Assembly (NCBI GenBank): GCA_052169645.1
Contig: JBQNCA010000018.1
Location: 1-30,753 of the forward strand
Source: JAIKWW01 sp052169645
GTDB taxonomy: Bacteria; Bacillota; Clostridia; Peptostreptococcales; Anaerovoracaceae
Reading direction: 5' to 3'
DNA: 30,753 nucleotides
The notes under the pieces: model-generated
Database searches by the model: none
What the model saw: the letters and a program-made list of their open reading frames with translations, nothing else
What the model was told of the DNA's origin: nothing
Shown here: in pieces, positions 24,394-30,753 of the stretch
Position numbering within the stretch: position 1 is the stretch's first letter
How the letters are laid out: every line of letters begins with the position of its first letter
Made by a program: the position numbers and the translations under genes

Positions 24394-25674
24394 ATGATTC
24401 TATATAACATGGCAAGAAAAATCAATGCAGGAAGAAAAAAATATCTTAAGCACAGAAGCGGGCTATTGCTTTCACCGGTGCGCAGGATAGAACAAGTATA
24501 CCCGACTTCATCAGAGAGATATGTCGCAATGACCTTTGACGACGGTCCCGATGCTCTGCCTCCGGACGGTCGCAACAAAGGACTCACTGCGCTGATATTG
24601 GACACTCTGTCCGAATACGGTGCACATGCCACCTTTGACGTCATAGGAAGCACGGCTCCTAATTATCCTGATGCAGAAGGTGCTCCGGGTGACTTCACAT
24701 GGAGCGGTGTCTCATTTGACCACTATCCTGTATTCGGCAAAGATGAGCTTGCCGGCGCAAAGAATCAGCCGGATTTGATACGTCGTATAATCGCAGACGG
24801 TCACGAAATAGCCAATCACGGCTCTACTCACAGATTATTCGGAAAAATGCGTTCCATATACAAATCACGTCATCACTTCAATACACTCGCAGAAGTGGTG
24901 GATGATCTCGATGACCTTCACAAATATATGGAACAGGAATTCGATTATAAAATCAAACTGGGTCGTCCTGCACATTATATAGATAATATTCCTGACGGAG
25001 CATCGGCATACGATGCGTATCGCATAATGGGTTATAATTATGTGGCTGCCGGCTTTGACGGTGCCGGTTGGCAGCCTCGTGACAGCTACAAGCAGGAAGT
25101 AAGCGATATGATAAAGCCTATGGAGTCTGCACTGTCTGCAAATCCCGACGCTCTGAACGGAAAAATAATCTTCCAGAAGGACGGCTGCAACATGGCTCTG
25201 CGTACTCCCGTTGCGGATGCGCTCCCCAAACAACTGAAGCTTTTAAAGGAATACGGCTACAAGGTAGTATCCGTTTCGGAGCTTTTAGACATATCTGCAT
25301 TTGAGGATTTGGATCCCGATTCCGAAGCAGCCGACGCCGCAAGAATTTTGCTCAGTGCCAATCATGTTACAGGCTATAAAAACAACACCTTTCATCCTGA
25401 GCGAAATATCACTGTCGACGAAATAGCGCTTATGCTGTGCGAACCCGCCAAGCTGAGGCAGCATCGCAAAATGACTCAAAATGATTTATTCGCAGTCGCA
25501 GCGGAAGCAGCAGGTTTTAAGAGCAAGCGCAGCGAACAAATCGGGAAGCTGCTGTTAAATTTAGCCGACAAAGCCGGTGTCAATACTGATGAACAGCTTT
25601 ATAAGGATAAGAACAAAATTTCAAGAGCGGATGCCGTACTTCTGATTTCCAAGATTATATCAGCTACTCAATAA
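24394..25674 (+). CDS. Polysaccharide deacetylase (NodB-like) with SLH-like C-terminus, no signal peptide
   Basis: 426 residues. The CE4/NodB domain has MTFDDGPD (46-53, metal and base aspartates), GHEIANHGSTH (136-146, the two metal histidines) and LGRPAHY (189-195, the arginine motif), so the deacetylase site looks complete. Residues about 85-125 form an insertion (PNYPDAEGAPGDFTWSGVSF). From about 305, AARILLSANHVTGYKNNTFHPERNITVDEIAL resembles an SLH repeat, and KISRADAVLLISKI at the end resembles another. Oddly, the N-terminus has no signal peptide or membrane helix, only a basic helix-like start, so export is unexplained. A start further downstream would not help. It is 12 bases after ilvD and 77 before the ATP-grasp gene. 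It could work inside the cell on lipid-linked sugars or use a nonclassical route. Confidence 0.85.
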   Translation: MILYNMARKINAGRKKYLKHRSGLLLSPVRRIEQVYPTSSERYVAMTFDDGPDALPPDGRNKGLTALILDTLSEYGAHATFDVIGSTAPNYPDAEGAPGDFTWSGVSFDHYPVFGKDELAGAKNQPDLIRRIIADGHEIANHGSTHRLFGKMRSIYKSRHHFNTLAEVVDDLDDLHKYMEQEFDYKIKLGRPAHYIDNIPDGASAYDAYRIMGYNYVAAGFDGAGWQPRDSYKQEVSDMIKPMESALSANPDALNGKIIFQKDGCNMALRTPVADALPKQLKLLKEYGYKVVSVSELLDISAFEDLDPDSEAADAARILLSANHVTGYKNNTFHPERNITVDEIALMLCEPAKLRQHRKMTQNDLFAVAAEAAGFKSKRSEQIGKLLLNLADKAGVNTDEQLYKDKNKISRADAVLLISKIISATQ

Positions 25675-25751
25675 GTGAAATTTTAAAATTTGCAGCAGCA
25701 CAACGCCTACACTATAAAAATGCAATCAATAGAGGTTTAAAACTCATATCA

Positions 25752-26930
25752 ATGGATAATAAACGAAACATTATAGTTACAGATATGCGATACCGCATGG
25801 CTCTCGCCCCTGCCAGAACGCTTGCTTCTAAAGGCTTCAATGTGACAGGCATTGAATTTGTATCATGTTCTCCCCAAAAAGCACTGGGAGCATACTCTAA
25901 GAGTATTAGCGATTTCCATTTTTTACCTGATGCGGATTCGGATTTTACAAAAGCTCTGATTGAGCTATGCAGGAGCAAGTATAATGATGCCGAGGAAAAA
26001 CCTGTTATAATCCCCGTTTCCCGACGAACGATAAATATACTTCAGGCTCATCCTGACATTTCAGAAGTTGCAGATTATATAGTTCCCGAAACAGCCGTCA
26101 TGCAGCTTGCCGATGACAAGGACAGTATAAAGAATGTAGCTGCCGAACTGGGCATCCCCCTACCTGCAACTGTCAAAGGCTCAGATTTTTCAAATTTACA
26201 AAACATGGCTGAGCATATATCATTTCCGGCTATGATTAAATTTCGTAACGGGGAAGGTCTCGGTCTCAAGCCTGCAGAACGATACAGAATCGTAAACAGC
26301 ACGGAGGAACTGATTTCTGCTTATGAAAAAATGGCTGCCGTTGATGAGGATCCTATAGTGCAGGAATTTATTGCAGGTCATGATATAGGCGTTGCCGTTG
26401 TAATAGATAAAAATTTTAAGCTCAGAGATTTCATATGCTATGAATCACTACAGGAATATCCTATTACCGGAGGTCCGACCTGCCTATGCCATACCATAGA
26501 TGCTCCTTTTCTTGCTGATTATGCCGAAAAGCTGTTGCAAAGTATAAAATTCAGCGGAATAGCCATGCTGGATTTTAGGGGAAGCATTGATAAACCTCTA
26601 TTTCTGGAAATAAATCCTCGAATATGGGGAAGTGCAAACCTTGTAAATATAGCGGACTCCGAATTTTTTACAGCGTATGTGGATGCAGCCTGCGGAAATG
26701 CAGCGTCCGCTACAGCCAAAGGACGCTTTGTAAAAGGCCGCCGCATGAGCTTTTTCCCACAACATGCGGCCGCCTTTTTCGCAAGTTTAAAGTCGAAAGG
26801 CCCGTCTTTTTCCATGTTGAGAAATTATCTAAGGTTGATATTCGATCCGTCGGTAAAAGACGGGCTCGGCATTCCTCACGATAAGCGCCCTTTTTATCGA
26901 TATCTGCTAAATCTTATAACTCGCAAATAA
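25752..26930 (+). CDS. ATP-grasp-domain ligase of unknown substrate
   Basis: 392 residues, no signal peptide. A Rossmann-like pre-ATP-grasp domain (about 1-115; IIVTDMRYRMALAPARTLAS) is followed by the ATP-grasp fold: IPLPATVKG (135-143), FPAMIKFRNGEG (158-169, nucleotide lysine 163), VQEFIAGHDIG (203-213) and LFLEINPRIWGS (283-294) with metal ligands E286 and N288. Such enzymes form amide or ester bonds through an acyl phosphate. The C-terminal tail (about 330-392) is basic and may touch membranes. Relatives occur in surface-polysaccharide and peptide-tailoring loci. Its partner here is a deacetylase, which exposes sugar amines that could be the acceptor; this is speculation. Start chosen by family alignment of the Rossmann strand; the ribosome site is weak (AGAGG about 16 bases upstream). 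Confidence 0.82.
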   Translation: MDNKRNIIVTDMRYRMALAPARTLASKGFNVTGIEFVSCSPQKALGAYSKSISDFHFLPDADSDFTKALIELCRSKYNDAEEKPVIIPVSRRTINILQAHPDISEVADYIVPETAVMQLADDKDSIKNVAAELGIPLPATVKGSDFSNLQNMAEHISFPAMIKFRNGEGLGLKPAERYRIVNSTEELISAYEKMAAVDEDPIVQEFIAGHDIGVAVVIDKNFKLRDFICYESLQEYPITGGPTCLCHTIDAPFLADYAEKLLQSIKFSGIAMLDFRGSIDKPLFLEINPRIWGSANLVNIADSEFFTAYVDAACGNAASATAKGRFVKGRRMSFFPQHAAAFFASLKSKGPSFSMLRNYLRLIFDPSVKDGLGIPHDKRPFYRYLLNLITRK

Positions 26931-26988
26931 AAGAGCGCTGACAAATATTTTAAATACAACTTTCATCAACACAAAGTTATATTTTGCA

Positions 26989-27023
26989 GAGTCCTCTACT
27001 GCCCGACGGACAGTAGAGGACTC
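26989..27023 (+). other. Perfect 13-bp inverted repeat after the ATP-grasp gene
   Basis: GAGTCCTCTACTG (26989-27001) and CAGTAGAGGACTC (27011-27023) pair perfectly around a 9-base loop. No T-run follows on either strand, so it is not a canonical terminator, although it lies 58 bases past the stop and could still end transcription or protect the mRNA 3' end. Confidence 0.55.
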
Positions 27024-27057
27024 CTACAGTATGTCAAATGCAGAATTTCATCTATGC

Positions 27058-27098
27058 AAAAAGCTTAATCTCTGCTGCTATACTTGAGAGATTAAGCT
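27058..27098 (-). terminator. Terminator of the radical SAM operon
   Basis: AGCTTAATCTCT and AGAGATTAAGCT (27062-27073, 27087-27098) form a perfect 12-bp stem with a 13-base loop. On the minus strand the stem runs into TTTTT (27058-27062). It sits 18 bases after the stop of the HemW-like gene. With the preceding hairpin it separates two converging operons. Confidence 0.75.
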
Positions 27099-27116
27099 CG
27101 TCAGTACAAATTTTAT

Positions 27117-28376
27117 CTATTTTATAACAAGCTTCTCCGGAAAAGCTTTCTTTCTCATAAGATTCCACATTTGATCTATATATGATAAGGTGTAAAAATT
27201 TTCAAAATAATGATAATAATAAGATCCTACCGTTGTCATCAGATAATCATTCCCATCCTTTTTGACAAAGCCAAATAACCGAGCAATACCCAACTCCAAA
27301 CCGTAGCTTTTTTTAAGCGACTTTCCGAAAAATTCTCTGAACCGGTCTTCATTCACATGCATTGCATATGCTGTCCAAAACAGGTAATACGCCATTCTCT
27401 GCCTCAATGTAAACTTTATCGTGAGTGCCGTAGCCGGTTTCCCACTGTCTATGCGAGCAATATATTCATCTATATCAAATGTATTTATTTTAAACTGATC
27501 CATGAGCAATGTCGTCGCAGAGCAACCGAAACCGATAAAATTTTCTCTGGTCATAGAAGAGTATTTTGCATTTCCGTCCTTTGAAAAGGTCCAAATGGAA
27601 TCTCTGACATAACCTTTTTCCTCGCAATATTCAACCATATCATAAAGCAGTTTTTTCTTTTCCGACTCTCTGATCTTTGAAAATTTCCGCTTAGTAAAAG
27701 TAAAGTCAATAAACGGATACACGGCAATATGATTTGCTCCGTTGCTGAAAGCCGTTTCAATATCTGCCGCCAACAGTTGCATTGTCTGCCCCGGCAATGC
27801 AAATATAAAATCCATGGAGACAGTCTCAAAGCTCACCTTTGAAAGTTCCCTGAACATATTATCATAGTTTGTCCCACTGCGCCCCAACATACTAAGATAG
27901 TCCTTCTGAAAGGATTGAATCCCTATACTCAGCTTCGTCACACCTGCATGCTTCAACTTCAAAAGCGTTTTTTCATTAACATCGTGAGGATGCAGCTCTA
28001 TACCTATTCCTTCCGTTATAATAAAATATTTTTCCAAACACTGTATTATATCTTCAATGTCATCCGCAAGCATAGCGGGAGAGCCGCCTCCAAAATAAAC
28101 ACTGGTGACTCTCACTTTGTCTTTTCCGGACATCGCCCCTACCAAATCAATTTCCTTAAGCAGACTTTCTACATACTTCTTTGCTTTTTCTTCATCAAAT
28201 AAAGTTTTGCAATAAGGGCAAAAATCACAGATACTCCTACAAAACGGTATATGCACATAAAGTCCCTGATTCTCCGTATCCGCAAAATTCAATATACTGT
28301 CATATTCCTTTGAAAATTCAAATGGCTTAAACGAACGTGTGAGCCACATTCTTACCGCCGATGTTATAAAACTCAT
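27117..28376 (-). CDS. HemN/HemW-like radical SAM protein
   Basis: 419 residues. The N-terminal TIM-barrel core has GLYVHIPFC followed by C46-x3-C50-x2-C53, the SAM-binding 4Fe-4S triad, plus an extra C56. VYFGGGSP (93-100), KLSIGIQSF and DFIFALPGQT are the HemN/HemW landmarks. A C-terminal domain (about 310-419) starting TLRQRMAYYLFWTAYAM corresponds to HemN_C, but ends with an atypical tyrosine-rich tail (SYYYHYFENFYTLSYIDQ). True HemW chaperones haem and HemN decarboxylates coproporphyrinogen; neither is certain here. AGGA five bases before the ATG supports the start. The second radical SAM gene ends 7 bases upstream, so they are co-expressed. Confidence 0.87.
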   Translation of the reverse strand: MSFITSAVRMWLTRSFKPFEFSKEYDSILNFADTENQGLYVHIPFCRSICDFCPYCKTLFDEEKAKKYVESLLKEIDLVGAMSGKDKVRVTSVYFGGGSPAMLADDIEDIIQCLEKYFIITEGIGIELHPHDVNEKTLLKLKHAGVTKLSIGIQSFQKDYLSMLGRSGTNYDNMFRELSKVSFETVSMDFIFALPGQTMQLLAADIETAFSNGANHIAVYPFIDFTFTKRKFSKIRESEKKKLLYDMVEYCEEKGYVRDSIWTFSKDGNAKYSSMTRENFIGFGCSATTLLMDQFKINTFDIDEYIARIDSGKPATALTIKFTLRQRMAYYLFWTAYAMHVNEDRFREFFGKSLKKSYGLELGIARLFGFVKKDGNDYLMTTVGSYYYHYFENFYTLSYIDQMWNLMRKKAFPEKLVIK

Positions 28377-28383
28377 AATATTC

Positions 28384-29286
28384 CTATATATACTTCAAAT
28401 ATGTTTTCACCATATCAATGATAATTTTTATTTTTCCGCTGAATACCAAGGTGTACTCAGCCGCAAAAAAATATCCGCATCTTTCGCATAAGCCCGGTAC
28501 GTCTATACACCTTCCACAAATTGAGAGATGTCCGTTTTCCATCACAACACACTGATGACAGGGAACAGGAAAAGTATTATTCACTATATACGGAAATGCA
28601 GATTTTAAATTAAAAATCGGATATCCTGCATCAATAAATGAAGCTATCATATCACAAGCACTCTGCTTCTCTGAAATAGTAAGCTCAAGCTGCTCTGTTC
28701 CCGGATAAGGTGTATGAAAATTGAAAGATACAGCTCTTACCGTAGATTTCCGCAATGCCACCTCACATACGGATGCTATACTGTCCTTATTTATACGATT
28801 TATTGCCATATAAATGCAAATATTATCACAACTTGCCTCGTCGATATTTTTCATAATCAGGTCGTATGTATCGCCCCTGATTTCATTGTGATTAGTTTTG
28901 TCACCGTCAAGACTCAACAGAATCAAATCAGCCTCCGGCAAGTCTATTTTAAAAGTTCCGTTTGTAACAACATTTACAATTAAAAATCCGATTTTCTTTG
29001 CTTCAATTACAAGATCTCGCAGAGTTTTTTCTCTATCGCTCCATAAAAAAGTCTCTCCACCGCAAAAGAACAATATCCGTATTCCCGAATTATAAAGCTG
29101 CATCATCTCCGACTTTATCTGCTCATACGGATGCAGGACTGCTGTAAGGTTATTTACGGCACAATGCTTGCACTCCAAATTGCATTTATCCGTTAAAATT
29201 ATAGTTCCCAATATTGCTTTTTTCCTTGAAAAAAGCACCGTTTTCAATCCGAAGCCTGCAAAATATAAAAAGCTGGATAATTTCAT
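28384..29286 (-). CDS. Radical SAM protein with a SPASM-like C-terminal cysteine cluster
   Basis: 300 residues. C35-x3-C39-x2-C42 (in TDKCNLECKHC) binds the SAM cluster, and FFCGGETFLW (73-82) is the GGE-like SAM-binding strand. The N-terminus (1-30) is hydrophobic and basic, perhaps membrane-associated. Near the C-terminus six cysteines fall in pairs (243/246, 257/260, 267/270) with a G-x4-C element (252-257), resembling the SPASM or twitch auxiliary-cluster regions of peptide-modifying enzymes. No recognised precursor peptide lies beside it. GAGG precedes the ATG by seven bases. It lies between the lipoprotein (31-base gap) and the HemW-like gene (7-base gap). Function unknown. Confidence 0.85.
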   Translation of the reverse strand: MKLSSFLYFAGFGLKTVLFSRKKAILGTIILTDKCNLECKHCAVNNLTAVLHPYEQIKSEMMQLYNSGIRILFFCGGETFLWSDREKTLRDLVIEAKKIGFLIVNVVTNGTFKIDLPEADLILLSLDGDKTNHNEIRGDTYDLIMKNIDEASCDNICIYMAINRINKDSIASVCEVALRKSTVRAVSFNFHTPYPGTEQLELTISEKQSACDMIASFIDAGYPIFNLKSAFPYIVNNTFPVPCHQCVVMENGHLSICGRCIDVPGLCERCGYFFAAEYTLVFSGKIKIIIDMVKTYLKYI

Positions 29287-29317
29287 ATTTGTGCCTCACA
29301 TATTCCATAAAATAGCA

Positions 29318-29989
29318 TCATCCATTTTTGAATTTTTCATACATTTCCATAGCGGCGGCAGTGTACATATTGCCATATTCATCTAACATTTCAGGTGTAT
29401 TATATTCTTCCTGAATAGTTAACGTGTTGATCACACCTATGCGTGTCCACTTATCATTTTCATCACATAACAACAGTAAATAAGGCTGCCCTTCACTACT
29501 CCATTCGGTAAGCCGTCCGTCTTCCATGCTCATACCGCCTGTTATGATGCTGTCACTATTTTCCTTCATAAACAAACGGTATTCCAACAAGTACATATTT
29601 ATACTATAATAATTAGCTGCTGTACCGGTATTAATCGGCGTAATATCTATAATTTCAGCTTCTGAAATATGGCAAGAATCCCGTCGGTCCTGAATTTCAT
29701 TCCATGCTTCCTTGTAAAAATTAATTTTATCCACCACATATTCTTTTGCATAATCCATAACAGCATCAGGAATATTGTCTTCAATTGCTTCTGCAACATT
29801 TATATCCTCTACACCAATCTCCACTGCATTTTCTGCAATATTTTCAGAATTAGACTCCTGCAATGAAACGGACAAAGTACTTTTATCGGACTTTCCGGCT
29901 TCAAAAGTACAAGCTGCAAAAACAAGCGAAATGAGAATCACAAAAATCAAAGTGAAAATTGTTGTTTTAGTCCTCTTTAGAATAAACAT
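29318..29989 (-). CDS. Putative lipoprotein of unknown function
   Basis: 223 residues from the ATG at 29987-29989, preceded by AAAGGAG with a 5-base gap; a start six codons upstream lacks a good site. A basic N-terminus, hydrophobic core (about 10-24) and FAAC27 form a lipobox with an unusual phenylalanine at -3. An acidic, serine-rich linker (about 30-70) follows. The C-terminal domain includes PINTGTAANYYSINMYLLEY, GGMSMEDGRLTEWSSEGQPY, and TPEMLDEYGNMYTAAAMEMY near the end. I feel I have met this domain in other clostridial membrane or lipoproteins but cannot name it. First gene of the radical SAM operon, so the enzymes may act on it, or it may deliver a substrate. Confidence 0.8.
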   Translation of the reverse strand: MFILKRTKTTIFTLIFVILISLVFAACTFEAGKSDKSTLSVSLQESNSENIAENAVEIGVEDINVAEAIEDNIPDAVMDYAKEYVVDKINFYKEAWNEIQDRRDSCHISEAEIIDITPINTGTAANYYSINMYLLEYRLFMKENSDSIITGGMSMEDGRLTEWSSEGQPYLLLLCDENDKWTRIGVINTLTIQEEYNTPEMLDEYGNMYTAAAMEMYEKFKNG

Positions 29990-30040
29990 CTTCTCTCCTT
30001 TCAGCATTGTGTGTAATAAAATAAATTAGTTCTTAAATAT

Positions 30041-30046
30041 ATTATA
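30041..30046 (-). promoter_or_regulatory. Possible -10 box for the lipoprotein operon
   Basis: A perfect TATAAT on the minus strand, about 50 bases before the lipoprotein ATG, in very AT-rich DNA. No convincing -35 box. The rest of the gap from 29990 to 30130 shows nothing else. Confidence 0.35.
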
Positions 30047-30130
30047 TTAAGCATAATTTAAGAATACTAATTAAATATTAATTAATTTTTTAAAGTATGT
30101 ACATACATGGGGAGAGAATTTGCTCTGAAT

Positions 30131-30223
30131 GTATGAAGAAACCCTCATAAAAAAACGATCCCCAATCGTTAGATTTTTGGCCTAACTTTTTGGGATCGGT
30201 GCAAAATCGGGAGTTCTTCATAC
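30131..30223. repeat. 93-bp nested inverted repeat enclosing a terminator
   Basis: Outer arms GTATGAAGAA (30131-30140) and TTCTTCATAC (30214-30223) are perfect 10-bp inverted repeats, continued by CCC/GGG. The inner part is the terminator described separately. The size and nested arms resemble a small palindromic intergenic element, but no target-site duplication is apparent. Confidence 0.5.
30149..30198 (-). terminator. Terminator of tRNA-Leu
   Basis: Minus strand CGATCCC (30192-30198) pairs with GGGATCG (30156-30162), extended inward by GTTAG and CTAAC (30082-30086 of the last arm lie at 30182-30186 and 30168-30172), then a seven-T run (30149-30155). About 60 bases after the tRNA-Leu 3' end. 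Confidence 0.75.
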
Positions 30224-30256
30224 TTGAACACTTTATATCATCGTGATCATCAAATG

Positions 30257-30339
30257 TGGTGCGGATAGAGGGACTCGAACCCACACGCTTGCGCACAGGC
30301 ACCTAAAACCTGCGTGTCTGCCAATTTCACCATATCCGC
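30257..30339 (-). tRNA. trnL-UAG: tRNA-Leu (anticodon UAG)
   Basis: 83 bases including an encoded CCA. Acceptor arms GCGGATA and TATCCGC are perfectly paired with A as discriminator. The D-arm contains TGGCAGA. The anticodon stem CAGGT/GCCTG holds loop TT-TAG-GT, giving UAG for CUN leucine codons. A long variable arm (TGCGCAAGCG) marks it as a class II tRNA, and GGTTCGAGTCC forms the T-arm. It has its own terminator downstream and a TATAAT (30362-30367) just upstream, so it is probably transcribed separately from the rRNA operon. Confidence 0.95.
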
Positions 30340-30361
30340 ATATTCAGTATTACAGAAACTT

Positions 30362-30367
30362 ATTATA
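30362..30367 (-). promoter_or_regulatory. Possible -10 box of tRNA-Leu
   Basis: TATAAT on the minus strand, 22 bases before the tRNA 5' end, downstream of the rRNA-operon terminator. The -35 region is poor, so support is limited to position and the hexamer. Confidence 0.35.
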
Positions 30368-30500
30368 TTACTTGATTTTACATAATACATAAAATCATAA
30401 TTAGAACTTCAATGAACATTACATAAAAGTGATTTTATCACAAAAATATGTCTGACAAAAGTATTTTAATATATTTTGCTTAGGAGCATTGATGAAATAT

Positions 30501-30541
30501 AAAAAAATTACTGCCTACATCACTGAGTCTATAGGCAGTAA
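30501..30541 (-). terminator. Terminator of the rRNA operon after tRNA-Glu
   Basis: Minus strand TTACTGCCTA (30532-30541) pairs perfectly with TAGGCAGTAA (30508-30517), loop 14 bases, then a seven-T run (30501-30507). Located 40 bases after tRNA-Glu. A small additional hairpin (TGCAAC/GTTGCA, 30558-30573) lies between them. Confidence 0.88.
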
Positions 30542-30580
30542 CTAAAGATAATAAACCTGCAACAAACGTTGCAACTTCAA

Positions 30581-30655
30581 TGGTGACCCCACCGAGAATC
30601 GAACTCGGGTTACCGCCGTGAAAGGGCGATGTCTTAACCGCTTGACCATGGGGCC
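30581..30655 (-). tRNA. trnE-UUC: tRNA-Glu (anticodon UUC)
   Basis: 75 bases with encoded CCA. Acceptor arms GGCCCCA and TGGGGTC pair with one G-T. The D-arm is GGTCAAGCGGTTAAGAC, the anticodon stem-loop CGCCCTTTCACGGCG carries TTC, and the T-arm is CCGAGTTCGATTCTCGG. It follows the 5S rRNA by about 50 bases in the same direction, a common distal tRNA of clostridial rRNA operons. Confidence 0.97.
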
Positions 30656-30662
30656 GAATATC

Positions 30663-30695
30663 ACGATAGAGAACGTTAAATTCGTTCTCTATCGT
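30663..30695 (-). other. Perfect 13-bp hairpin between 5S rRNA and tRNA-Glu
   Basis: ACGATAGAGAACG (30663-30675) and CGTTCTCTATCGT (30683-30695) pair perfectly with a 7-base loop. No T-run follows, and a tRNA continues 8 bases later, so an RNA-processing stem is more likely than a terminator. Confidence 0.6.
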
Positions 30696-30703
30696 ATGTA
30701 TAA

Positions 30704-30753
30704 CCTGCAATGACCTATTTTCCCGGGCAGCTGCCCGCCAAGTATCTTCGGCG
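30704..30753 (-). rRNA. rrf: 5S ribosomal RNA, 3' part only
   Basis: The last 50 bases of the window on the minus strand read as the 3' half of a bacterial 5S rRNA: GCCGAAGATACTTGG, a GGGCAGCTGCCC stem, then GGGAAAATAGGTCATTGCAGG. These are helices IV/V and the strand that closes helix I. The 5' half lies beyond the edge. The end at about 30704 is estimated from the family. Confidence 0.88.

Noticed and set aside
30257..30339. tRNA-Leu as the attachment site of an integrated element carrying the radical SAM operon
   Set aside because: No integrase, no repeat of the tRNA 3' end was found by eye in the window, and the tRNA has its own intact terminator.
30090..30710. Minus-strand frames across the tRNA genes and terminators
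   Set aside because: They translate tRNA-Leu, tRNA-Glu and terminator sequence and are not genes.

Overview
The window looks like the chromosome of a Gram-positive, low-to-moderate GC anaerobe of the Clostridia (Bacillota). The evidence is SLH-domain surface proteins with a CsaB-type pyruvyl transferase, split transketolase genes, two DUF4330-type proteins, oxygen-sensitive radical SAM enzymes, an RlmD-type methyltransferase with the start of a clostridial-style C-terminal extension, and strong AGGAGG-like ribosome binding sites. I cannot name a species. There is no phage, IS element, CRISPR array or plasmid gene.

Layout. 1-1569 (minus): 23S rRNA m5U methyltransferase, cut by the window edge. 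1710-9571 (minus): a metabolic and transport block with split transketolase (tktN, tktC), a spermidine/putrescine-type ABC importer (potD, then potB-potC-potA), a PfkB-family kinase and an ADP-ribosylglycohydrolase-family enzyme. A strong terminator follows potD, and a separate near-consensus promoter drives potBCA-pfkB-ARH. 9585-17815 (minus): a tightly overlapping envelope-glycopolymer cluster with a TagA/WecG transferase, a glycosyltransferase-CsaB fusion, two DUF4330-type membrane proteins, a GT4 glycosyltransferase, an O-antigen ligase/polymerase-type protein and a MurJ/MviN flippase. 17928-22160 (minus): an SLH-anchored phosphodiester glycosidase, a small secreted protein and the Mg2+ channel MgtE. 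About 550 bp of divergent intergenic DNA follows. 22711-26930 (plus): ilvD, a leaderless polysaccharide deacetylase with an SLH-like tail, and an ATP-grasp ligase. 27117-29989 (minus): a lipoprotein and two different radical SAM enzymes. 30149-30753 (minus): the end of an rRNA operon (5S, tRNA-Glu, terminator), then tRNA-Leu with its own terminator.

How the genes may work together. The glycosyltransferases, polymerase, flippase and CsaB domain are what is needed to build and pyruvylate a secondary cell wall polymer. The SLH proteins nearby are the expected clients of that polymer, so the middle of the window reads as a surface-anchoring module. The ARH/PfkB pair resembles E. coli yegU/yegV. 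With an amine-type importer and transketolase beside it, it suggests uptake of a ribosylated compound, cleavage of the N-glycoside, phosphorylation of the sugar and entry into the pentose phosphate pathway. That pathway is my inference. The radical SAM pair with a lipoprotein, and the deacetylase/ATP-grasp pair, are the other candidates for an undescribed function.
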